In this document: piece after piece, positions 36,301-45,114 of the stretch | Position numbering within the stretch: the first letter of the stretch is position 1 | Layout: every line of letters begins with the position of its first letter | Assembly (NCBI RefSeq): GCF_910592395.1 | Contig: NC_088322.1 | Span: forward strand, 9,669,431 to 9,733,430 | Direction of reading: 5' to 3' | DNA length: 64,000 nt | From: Lineus longissimus | Lineage: Eukaryota > Nemertea > Pilidiophora > Heteronemertea > Lineidae | Position numbers and translations under genes: made by a program | The notes under the pieces: generated by a model | Told to the model about the DNA's origin: nothing | The model's database searches: none | What the model saw: only the letters and a program-made list of their open reading frames with translations

Positions 36301-39176
36301 ACAAGAAGCGACCTTTTCTGGTCTCGGTCATAAAACGAATATGAAAATAGATTTTACCACTTTATGTAGATATTACATTTATTGGATATTATCAGCAAAA
36401 AATAAAGACTGTAACGACTTCATCAATGATATTATGTATGCACGATTTATCAGAGTCATTTTTGTTTTATCACTGTTTTTATGCCACTTAAAAAGAAAAC
36501 AATTCTACAGGTTTTTTTCATCGTGAAGTATTAGGCCTACTCGTATCTTAGGATATTTCAGTGTAAGATATTATTACAAATAGGTATATAGACATCTCTC
36601 ATTATGACAATAATTTTATTGCGAATGATCTTCATTATAAGATCTTTTGCAGTGTGATAACATCTTAGGAGAGAACTTTCTACGAAGAAAACGCTGAGTC
36701 CATAAAAGAATAATACATTTACTGCTTCCTAATAATATTTGATAAGATATAAGTGAAACAATATAGCTAATAAATCTATCAATTAGAACTTCAGAAACTA
36801 TTGTTAACAATGTTCTTGTATAAACTTTAGTACAGATTAGAGAAAATATTATTCCAAAATTTCTTAGCAAGAATATATTGGTGCTCAGACATTTATTGAT
36901 AATGATTCTTATGAAGAGGGTCTTCAGAAATCAAGGGGCCAAAACTCGCGAGAGACGGGCGATGATCCTCCTTGAGAGGCCGCACGACAGACTATTGGCC
37001 TCCGTCCGCAGCTCCACGGAGCTATAAAGCATGATTCGGTAGTGAATGGTAGCTTTTATATCATATCCAGGCCATAAGATAAAGTAATAAAACAATAAAG
37101 GAAGTTTATAGTCAGTTTTATTGTATTGTTTAGTCAGAGACCGCTTTGAGGACGGACATTAGGCCGACAGGCTCCATGCAGGGGTCACGACGCATGCGTA
37201 AAGAGAATAAGAGTGTGTTTGGAGACTTGTGTTGCCTCACTGAAGGAATGAATGGAATTATTAAAAGCTTACTTTTCGTTCTATTTACCTTGACCAATGA
37301 AAAATCATTGATAACCCTTTGCGTAGTTTCATTTTCAAACAAAAACTGGTTACAGGTTGCTTATTATTATATAATATTTGGCTTGCCAAAAAACACTTAA
37401 GAGTACAATGCATAAAGCTTAATACATGAAGTTACTATTAAAAAAGAAATTTGCGACAGGAGGATTCATTGTTTGTTCAGAAATGGGAAGAACCTGTTAT
37501 AGATATATTTCATTATCAGTTAATTACAATTAAGAAAATAAAGTGATTGAGAGTGCGATGTTGACTGGTAAATGTAAGAGAATTGGCCCGGTTCCCCTTT
37601 AAACAGCCACACGTGGCTATTTTTAAAAATATACGCAACTTCATTTAACTATCAAAAGACAGCAACCTGCACTGACATGAACCAGAAAAAAGGTTCAAAA
37701 TTTTCATAAAATTACCTAAAAATATCACAACAATGCGCTTCGGACACCCGAATCATTCAACTTGATTGATATGCGGCTAACCTCCTTTTTATTTCCCAAT
37801 TACCATAATATTGGGGGCGAGGTTAGTTTTCTCTCTCAAATAAATTTTTTTTTGAAGTTAATAAGTGTCTTTATAATGTACATAAATAATTCTTGTTATT
37901 TCAAAACATGAATTATTGTTCTTACCTAATATTGTCAACCATTTTTCTAAATACATATTTATTTCAATTGTATTCTTTATAAGATGGGGGTAAACTAACT
38001 TTGCAAGGTACATTATATTATGGTACTTTCTTGGTAAGATTGTCTCAAATGATATCTTATGAAAAGATGTTTTGCGATTTTTCCTCTTTAAGTTTAAACC
38101 AAAACATATAGTAGTTTGATCTTATGAGATCTTATTAAGAAGGGTTTAGAAATATTTTCTGTGACGTGAACTGCGGGTGTGAGGTGAAAAAATGTGACAA
38201 AAAAGCAAGATCTTTATTTTCTACGACCTATTGTTGTTCTTTGAAGAAAAAGGAATAACATTTTTAAATAGGCTACAGCGAGTTCTGTTTGTTCAATTCA
38301 AAAAAAGATGGTCATCCCATTATTGAGGTGGAATTCCGTGACGTCATAATTCCAAGAAGGAGCCGTCACCTCCAGTGGCCAGTCTATACCTTTGTATTGA
38401 TGGTTGCCGACATATTTACGTCATGTGACTGGGAGTGTGAACTCCAGCAAGCATCAAGAGGTTCCTGTGCAATGCCACCAACAGACCGTGCACCAACGAA
38501 AGGCATCTCTGCAATGACGTTTAGTTTCATTAAGAGGTCAATGGTAAAGATATGACAGACCTTATGTATATTGGTCATCTGTGGAAAAAGAGATGTATAC
38601 CTTGTTTCAAAACACAATGCTTACGAGGTTTCGGTAAGATAATTATATCGTATCGTCTTGACACGAACTGCAACAAAATATTATCATGCCCGCGTGCTGC
38701 GCCTGACGCCAGACAGGAAGAGACAGTTTGTGAAACGGATAGCGCAAGTACCGTTATGTATGGGGAGATATCCACTCATGGAAAAAATATTCAACGATTG
38801 CCATCTTATCTTATCTTTGACATTGTATTATCACAATTCTACATTCTTCACAACTACAAAAGACAGGGCCGCGGTCGCTCCTGGTCGTATTGGCACAACC
38901 AGACGAAGACCTTTCGTGGGATAATCTGCCCAGTGTTTGATAGCAACTTATAACTGCCGAGTTAGACAGGTCCTCCGTGGGTAACCCCAGCTTTGGGATG
39001 TTTGGCTTCCGAAGACCGAAGACCATCGTGGACACACTCAGACATTGTGCACAGCGACACACGCGTGACATGGTTTACAAACACAGTAATTGTTCACACA
39101 GGTTGTGACATGGCGAATTTTAAAAATCCTGACAACTTACCGCCCAGACTAGCACAAATCCGATCCTCAGCAGCAT
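18090..39176 (-). CDS. NGFR: p75 neurotrophin receptor-like protein (TNFRSF16/NGFR family), complete, six coding exons, 429 aa
   Basis: Coding exons: 39176-39141, 28720-28210, 21771-21598 (start uncertain), 19824-19582, 19278-19165 and 18301-18090. The joined product has 429 residues; human p75NTR has 427. In order it has a signal peptide (1 to about 19), four TNFR cysteine-rich repeats (about 20-182), a Ser/Thr/Asn-rich stalk with three NxS/T sites, a membrane span (263-284), a juxtamembrane region with SDSG, and a death domain (about 330-421). Diagnostic matches to p75NTR include LIPLYC at the membrane (LIPVYC in human), LPPAKK before the death domain, LAKELGY, and NDSATIGLL (QDSATLDAL in human). 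Known family members bind neurotrophins or proneurotrophins at the cell surface and signal through the death domain and adaptors; that role here is inferred. Splice phases agree throughout. Only the exon 3 acceptor is weak. Confidence 0.93.
18368..18618. mobile_element. Foldback (long inverted repeat) element
   Basis: Arms of about 115 bp, nearly perfect, are separated by about 18-20 bp (loop near 18,484-18,501). The outer ends read atacacttgacttgcca and tggcaagtcaagtatt. It has no coding capacity and resembles a non-autonomous foldback DNA element. When transcribed as part of the p75-like pre-mRNA it would form a long hairpin. Confidence 0.9.
18820..19120. repeat. AT-rich low-complexity stretch
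   Basis: Almost only A and T, built from degenerate tataaaattt / aaattttata words that are partly self-complementary. It lies within the last intron of the p75-like gene, directly next to the exon 5 donor region. Confidence 0.85.
19165..19278 (-). CDS. NGFR: p75-like exon 5: start of death domain
   Basis: The acceptor TTTATTTGCAG precedes 19278 and the donor TTAG|GTAACG follows 19165; both junctions are phase 1. The exon encodes KIRDLPPAKKKELEVVL and GQNWTHLAKELG, corresponding to the SSLPPAKREEVEKLL and TWRHLAGELG segments of vertebrate p75NTR. Confidence 0.94.
19582..19824 (-). CDS. NGFR: p75-like exon 4: transmembrane and juxtamembrane region
   Basis: Bounded by CTTTTCAG before 19824 and the strong donor GTAAGT after 19582. 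It encodes an acidic Ser-rich stalk end, the span LIPLYCAIMGLVVVALLAY (the membrane Cys at position 268 is conserved with vertebrate p75NTR), a basic stop-transfer (KLRGKKRR) and the SDSGVYLD motif equivalent to SDSGISVD. An intron-spanning open frame continues past the donor but is not coding, as phase and homology show. Confidence 0.94.
19825..21597 (-). other. Intron of the p75-like gene
   Basis: Phase-1 intron of 1,773 bp. It holds a 37 bp direct tandem duplication at 20,930-21,003 (ataccctggctacgtagg in both copies). A dispersed word ttaaagggggactataggca near 20,604 also occurs in altered form near 30,793 and inverted near 16,180. Confidence 0.8.
21598..21771 (-). CDS. NGFR: p75-like exon 3: extracellular stalk (start uncertain)
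   Basis: The donor CTCG|GTGAGT at 21598 is strong and joins in frame to exon 4. The chosen acceptor (ATCAAAG before 21771) is weak, but it is the one that keeps phase 1 with exon 2; with it the protein totals 429 residues. Alternative upstream acceptors up to about 21,823 would need another exon between. The encoded stalk has NST, NGT and NGT glycosylation sites and many Ser/Thr/Pro residues, like the p75NTR stalk. Confidence 0.65.
22346..22690 (+). repeat. Degenerate tandem repeat (ccatggaaaagtactcat)
   Basis: Variants of taccatggaaaagtactcat recur at least seven times with irregular spacing. A 120-codon plus-strand frame here is a by-product of the repeat. Confidence 0.65.
27247..27420 (+). 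repeat. Tandem repeat, about 47-60 bp unit, three copies
   Basis: The words tgtctacgagc and gggctggactca recur at 27,259, 27,306 and 27,366. The first and third copies share the preceding cacccctagat. Confidence 0.85.
28029..28082 (+). repeat. 21 bp tandem repeat, about 2.5 copies
   Basis: The unit cgccgctataatattctcta is repeated in tandem with one substitution. Confidence 0.85.
28210..28720 (-). CDS. NGFR: p75-like exon 2: four TNFR cysteine-rich repeats
   Basis: The acceptor TTTTTTCAG precedes 28720 and the donor CAG|GTAAGT follows 28210. The exon gives 170 codons plus one base. Four cysteine-rich repeats are visible: CCTKCLPGSGV in the first, CRQCRQCGPDAI in the second, CNQDYYFNESAGECKKC in the third and NGTFSDFTSATLGCIPC in the fourth. 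The last matches the p75NTR GTYSD segment. Four repeats followed by a stalk is the p75NTR plan. All four lie on a single exon. Confidence 0.96.
32121..32620 (+). repeat. Higher-order tandem repeat: 236 bp unit built of shorter units
   Basis: The block starting aaacggccgttctcaaagcc at 32,165 recurs at 32,401. Both are followed by short repeats of tagagtgtcttaaatggtag and agatctgcataatt with a period of about 35-40 bp. Confidence 0.88.
33840..34130 (+). repeat. Degenerate short tandem repeat
   Basis: Variants of cagtaaaaaa...caacttt and aactttggttt recur about every 35-60 bp. The array is strongly decayed. Confidence 0.5.
39141..39176 (-). CDS. NGFR: p75-like exon 1: start codon and signal peptide
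   Basis: An ATG at 39,176 opens 12 codons (MLLRIGFVLVWA) that end in a consensus donor GCG|GTAAGT in phase 0, the phase required by exon 2. The first exon-2 residues (MCTYALIC) extend the hydrophobic signal region. It is the only signal-peptide exon with the right phase and orientation that I found upstream of exon 2. Confidence 0.75.
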
Positions 39177-39282
39177 AATTCCACAGATAGACAGAAACAA
39201 TCCAATACTTGTGGGTTCCTAGGTCTCTGGCGTTCAACTACACGGTATACCTCCACACTCCATGAACTGATAAACCGTACCA

Positions 39283-39293
39283 CCAATGATTGG
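39283..39293 (-). promoter_or_regulatory. Inverted CCAAT pair upstream of the p75-like start
   Basis: CCAATGATTGG, a CCAAT box on both strands, lies about 107 bp upstream of the start codon in otherwise unremarkable sequence. A TATACC lies about 70 bp upstream of the ATG. Promoter function is inferred from position only. Confidence 0.35.
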
Positions 39294-42200
39294 CCGCCAG
39301 AAGAGCTTTAATGGCCGGGAAAGCCATAAATGTTGGCCCATTGATAATTCGTAGTAATTTACGAGCTTTCTCGCTTTAAAATAGGTCCATGGAGCAATAA
39401 CTTAGCGAAATGATTCGCGCGGTGCCTTTTGTGGAATAACCGGGTTGAGCAGGGGTGGGGACTACTGTTGATGGGAAGGCCTTGCGGGTTGGGTGTATTC
39501 ATCACTAATTAACTGCTAAGTTCTATCACTATCTTTTGCAGTAGTATTTTAATTTGGGAATGATCATGCATGTCGATGATGGTTTTTTTAACGATACCAT
39601 CATTGGGCTGGGCGCGGAGTTTAGGGCAGGGTCCGCACTTATAGACAAATTCGCCTATACTATCATTTTTGGCTATAACTTGACACTTTTTGGAGAAACG
39701 AAGAAACCAACTGACCCACGGCTGGTCTCTGTTTTCGTCTGAGCAAAAATGAAACCCAGGAACGTGAATAGCAGCTAGGTCAATAACTCAGAGATTTATC
39801 GCGCAGAACAGAATCCTTTTTTCCAGGACACTCTATCCGAGGACATTTCAAACTGTTACACAGGTGTAGAAGTTTAAAGCTGGTCCTAGAACAGAATGTC
39901 CGGGGAACAAATGATTCTCACGCGCTTGAATCTCGCTCTTGACACTCATGGTCGATGTTGAACCAAATACCACAATCCATCAGAATACAATAGGGCCGGA
40001 CACTTTTTCCAGGGGGACATTTTCTTCTCCTACACTGGCACTATCATTAACAACTTAAAGTGAATGGTGGGTAGTTCAGGGTTGTAGGCCTATCAGAAAA
40101 TGTTGACAAATATCTGAGAACAATTTAACGTTCTGTAGGCTACACTATTTTAGATGTACCTTGTATATTTGCAGCGCCCCCTACAGAGGAACTATGCAAT
40201 CAACTTAAACTAGCGTAACAGCTTTAAATGTCCTAGGATAGAGTGTCCCTAAAAATAATTCTGTTATGCACTTTGAATCACGGAAGTATTGAAGATCATT
40301 GGTCACAAAACAAAGATACTGGTATATCTAATTCATTACCACACAAGGACATTTCTTTCGAGAGGGGCAATTAAGACCGTTACACCGGCCGGGTGAGACA
40401 CTCCTTATTTTATAAAAGTGATGTTCAGTGGCCATGTTGTTTCTCAGCCCGAGCCAGGAGCTCATAAGTACACTGTATTAGTCAGAACAACGCACATAAT
40501 TTATGGCGCAAAGTTTATGTGGTGAAACGACACATAGATCATTCCCAAACCTCGTCTCTGGGAACAACGCGAAATCTAAGTACATAAAAGTACACAGAGA
40601 AGACATATGTATTAAAGTTCGCTCCACCTGGAAGTGAGATTTGTGATTTGTCGGCAAGATCAAAGAGAATCCTGATTGTTGACAGGTGCGCGCGCAGACT
40701 TATGGGTATGTTAATGAGTACAATAACAATTATTTTTGAGTTGTGGCGTTTCCATGGAATTTATTGCATGAAGAGCATAAAGTATTATCATTCGATATAT
40801 TTTATGAGGCTTTCTAACCCATAATTGTTCAGCTATTGAATTAACTGGGATCATTATTAAAGGCAAAGTTTTGCAGTTAACAAACGCAAAGCCAGTGATA
40901 TTTGTTCAAATACAATGTAGCCTAGAATTATCTCATCAAAAAGACAAGCTCACGTGGTTTTCGTTGATTTCACACAAGAATTGAGGTAAAAAATTATCCT
41001 TCTGTAGGCATACTTGGTATCTTTTTTGAAAAGCTGGGGCAAATTATTGCAAGGCCTAGATCTATACCCAAATAAGCGACGTAGAGAACGTTTGACGCTG
41101 AAAGGCCTTGTTTGTTTGTGGTCAACGCGGGCGTATTAAACCAAAATCAAATGTCTCCCCAAGAAGTCGCCAAAAGTGTTTTTGACCATGACTTTTAAAA
41201 AGAGTGTCATTTTGAGTCGAATATATCCCTAAATAACTGTAATTCAACAGTGGTTTGGTTCTGAGTGAGCGATTCAAGCAAAATCGCCGTCAGTGGAAAC
41301 CGCTCCATGACCCCCAGGCGTCAAACGCTCTCACGAAAGCGCTTATGTGGATGCTTCTTTTCTATTACCGTATTATAACTTTTTCAAAATTTAAAAGTCA
41401 GCCCACCGCTTTGAAAATCTATCCACAGTGAGTAAATTATTGTGCAGTGTGTGGATTCGATTTAACTAATTGGAGCTGGTATGAGTTTGTAATTGGTAAT
41501 TTACTGTTACGTCTGTGCAGATTGATTGCGGTTTTGTAGACAATAATTTAAACCTGCCTTTGTTCAAAGTGATGACAACTCGACCCAGAACAGGTTCAGC
41601 TGAGGAGTAAAAAACGAATAAAGCTTTTTTGTCATTAATTTCATCCTGGCGATAGCGGCTGTGCACGCTTCGCCATTGGAAGCCCGATGATTTATTTTTA
41701 GCAATCTCATGCTGTGTCAATCAGATCTTGTCATCTTTCTTTCTTTGGTGTCGTTTTATTTCATTCCTATTCCAGAAATAGGTCAATTTTGGCTTTGTGA
41801 AGGTACATTGTATTGAATTCAATATCGGTTAAGCTTATTTGTAATTGTAATTGAAATTAAAACAACCCGACCAAATCCATGTAACAACGACGAACAAACG
41901 AAGGGCTGTTCATTGCCAACAAGAAAAAAACGTTAGAAATGGACGAAACAGCAATGTACTTTAAAAGTTCGCTTGACTTCCGGGCGGCGAGATCAAAGGC
42001 AAGATGAGTCAGTGTTGTCCAGAAACTAATCATTTAAACATTTCTCGAATATGGCGATAAAAACGATATGAAATCCCTCGACCATGCTACATAACCCGCG
42101 GACAACGACCAATTAATTATGTCCATAGTCTCGTAAATTCTCGCGGCAGATCTCGGGCGGCTTCCTTTGATCTTAATTAGCATGTTACAAGAGTGAGACT

Positions 42201-44426
42201 GATTAAGACTGATAGCAGATGTATGGTTCTGAGAAAATCCGCCTCGGCGGGCGCGGCTGCAGCGTCTAATCCTGTTCAGTTGCATCCTCGAATACCAGAG
42301 TCAGTCGTACGCTTCTTCCCGCCTCGGTATTAGTGCCGAGTGCTGCACTATGTACATGGTGTTTTAGTTGTGGAAGCAGGCAGTCTACAGATTTAGAATA
42401 AGAATGAAATCAACAATCTCCACGTCTATTGTCAGTTTTGGCAATACTTGCACTGCAATTAGGCCTACTGTCAGGCTGTAAAGAAAGAATACAAACTCTA
42501 AACTAGGCCTATAAGGCTTGGACCACTCCTCATTTGTGTAAGGTAAATTGTAAGGACTTGAAAAGTTACAATTTACAAACCAGCAAATGCTACTTAACCT
42601 AATAAAATAATCAACTTGGGCCGTGGCCATTATTTCTTGAAATCCTATGCCGATCGAAAAATTGAAATCTGAAATTGAATTTGAAAAGTTCCTTTTGTGT
42701 ATTTATACATGTACGTACTGATTATAAATTTCAATATTGTGTAGACAGGTACACAAAAGACATTAAATACCAAATTTAAGCAAATTTCTGTGTGCGACAT
42801 TGGGTAAAACTGCATTAAATATCTTCTTCCATTGCCAACCAAGAAATATGAGCGGCGTACCCTATGATAATTTTCATGTATACCTTGCTCGTGTTTATTT
42901 TATTTTTTTTTTGATACAAATTAGTCCCTGACCAACGATGAAAATCATTCAAAGTAAATAATATTATCAATTTCCCAGATTATTTCGCAAAGGAATAAAA
43001 TGTACCTTACACCATGATGTATGAGCGAGCCCCTTTGCTTCTCAGCCTTGTTGAACATGAGGCTTCAACAATTTTATGGGGCAATAAAATGCAGATAGAT
43101 AAGAATGCACTTTTAACTTCGCCGCGTAGAGTGTTAAACTAGGTACGCGGTTAGTCTACGGTTCGTCATAAACCATCATTTTTAAGAATTTGAATTTTGT
43201 TTTTAGAGATTGAATGATTTATTCCCAGCTCTTCATCCTCGTATTTCTCCATCATGATTATACCTTCCCTCGCCCCCTTGCTGAACAGTTGCGAGGCGAC
43301 AGAAAGCGGCCTGTGTATACGAATGGGATACGGGGGCTTTTTGAAGCAAGGTGTCCGGCCCTGTAGATCTGATACCGGCTTTTGAATAGAGTGCTGGCCC
43401 CATCGTCGCTGTAGCTAAAGCTGCTTTTGAGTGTGCTGGTCCCCCACCGTCGCTGTTGATTTAGCTGCTTTTGTGGGTGCTGGTCCCAACCGTCCCCGGG
43501 TCAAATGTACATGCTTTTGTGTAGGGTCCTGGTCGCTCAATAACTCTGATTATCAATTGGAAATAAAGAACAAGACTATCTTCATCTACAATAATATTTA
43601 TTCTCACATGTCGTACACAGCTAGTCATTATTATGTTGCTTCTTTAGTCTTCAATAAATAATTGCTATGTTGGAACTATAGCCCATTCTTCATTCTTGCA
43701 TTATCACACCAAACATTACGGTTTTGGTCCTGAAGTTTATGAAACACGACGTACATCGGCATACCTTTTTGGATTATCTAGTGTTGGGAGGCGGAATCAT
43801 CTAAGGCCGGAGTTATATAGGGTTCACGTTGACACTGGTCACGATTTAACTGAATTATGCTTGAAAACACGACGCGAGGGTGATAAGTGACCTCGTGAAT
43901 CGTATGTAACGCCCTCTTTAGGAGTGACTTGTTTTTCATGTCTCGCATGAAAAGTGAACAGTGACACGTTATATAAATGTACATAAACTCTATATAATCG
44001 CAGCCTAAGACTGAGTTTACTGTCGATTCACGTTGTCACTTGACACGGTACACGAGTCACATGTCACTTGTCACGGGACCAAGGCTTGAAAACTTGGCAT
44101 GAAATAACGTAAGGGCGACGAATGACATCCTGAATATTATATCGCGCGCAGAACTACGTATTTTGAAATGACCAGGTCGTTCTTTTAAGGGACAGTTTAC
44201 AGGTTATAGTTTAAGCATTGTAAACGTGGCCAGCCTTTCACGTTATACAGGAGGAAATATACGCATAAATGTAGTAATGATGGCCTTAAGCTGGATAATA
44301 TTTTGGCCAAGCGTTTCCTTTCGAAGAGGATGTTTGTAATGACAATTTGAAGCGTTATACAGTAGTATAAAAGTTTCGAGAAATGCGTGGCTTTGCCTTG
44401 ATGCAAGTATATTTTAGGATACAATA
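39294..44426. other. Intergenic stretch between the p75-like and membrane-protein genes
   Basis: No exon recognised on either strand. It contains a decayed copy of the satellite-MITE family at about 42,645-42,866 and low-complexity T-rich tracts. Confidence 0.6.
42645..42866. mobile_element. Decayed copy of the 61 bp satellite MITE family
   Basis: It begins with cctatgccgatcg and ends with agcggcgtaccctatg, decayed versions of the family's termini. Its interior has single, altered versions of the family's body (tttcaatattgtgtagac, taccaaatttaagcaaattt). Confidence 0.55.
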
Positions 44427-44432
44427 TTTATT
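44427..44432 (-). terminator. Polyadenylation signal AATAAA
   Basis: AATAAA on the minus strand, 293 nt after the stop codon of the large membrane-protein gene. A reasonable 3' end for it. Confidence 0.5.
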
Positions 44433-44724
44433 TGGTCAAGTTTTTTCCAGAATATGCACTTGTAATATACGTGTACGTTTTCTTTTTAATTCAAATCGCT
44501 TTTGAAAAGGCAAAATTCATTCCACTCGTTGAAAGCAAGCATTAGATCTCAGAATAATCTAGAATATATTAATCAACTCATCAAGTATGATTACATCGCT
44601 TATTAGGTAATACTCCAAGCTACAACGATTTGGTGTACGAGTATTTGTATTTACAAAGAGAGTGTTGTCAAGTTTATGTACATGTAGTAACTCAATGTTA
44701 CACCATCGAACAATCACGCATTGA

Positions 44725-45114
44725 TCAACATTCGGAGGCATCGGATGGAACCTGGTGCGGCAAAGGAGATTCATACGGTGGCGGATCATCTTCTGGCAGA
44801 TCCCCAGGAGCCGACTGTTTCGCGGGAGGTGCGCTTTCTGGTTTTTCTGTTGGAGGGGCATTTGCTGGCGCTACTCCAGGCGAACCACCATGGACATCCG
44901 CTGCCTGTGCCTCTGGCGACGCCTCGGGAACAAACGCTGGGTTCTTGAACGCAACACTTGATGCCCGACCTTTTCTCGTCTTCTGCCAGGCGACCTTGGC
45001 CCCTGAGCTGCGCTTCGATCCCGATCCAGCATCCTCGTTCATAAGGATGCTTTCTTCCACTTCATTGGCACCGCTTCCGCTTGTCAGTGCATTTGGTTTG
45101 CCGACAGCAGGGAT
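44725..45114 (-). CDS. Membrane protein, last exon: C-terminal tail with PPxY
   Basis: The acceptor TTGTATTCTAG precedes 45114. The exon has 129 codons and TGA. The tail is Pro/Ala/Ser-rich with a basic patch (KTRKGR) and DPPPYES, a PY motif that in other proteins binds WW domains such as those of NEDD4-type ubiquitin ligases. The opposite strand is open by chance because of G+C bias. Confidence 0.88.
   Translation of the reverse strand: MPAVGKPNALTSGSGANEVEESILMNEDAGSGSKRSSGAKVAWQKTRKGRASSVAFKNPAFVPEASPEAQAADVHGGSPGVAPANAPPTEKPESAPPAKQSAPGDLPEDDPPPYESPLPHQVPSDASEC

Larger units (their letters stand above)
28721..39140 (-). other. First intron of the p75-like gene
   Basis: Phase-0 intron of 10.4 kb. 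It contains a 236 bp-period repeat (32,121-32,620), a degenerate repeat at 33,840-34,130, and AT-rich patches at about 34,650-35,040, 36,540-36,960 and 38,035-38,165 that share words such as gagaaaatatt and aagatcttatgag. No exon recognised. Confidence 0.75.

Noticed and set aside
36182-36526. 114-codon plus-strand frame
   Set aside because: AT-rich intronic sequence of the p75-like gene, no domain, opposite strand.
38384-38617. 77-codon minus-strand frame just downstream of p75-like exon 1
   Set aside because: It reads protein-like (IAEMPFVGARSVGG) but has no acceptor in phase 0 and no family match; it could be a fossil of a mobile element.
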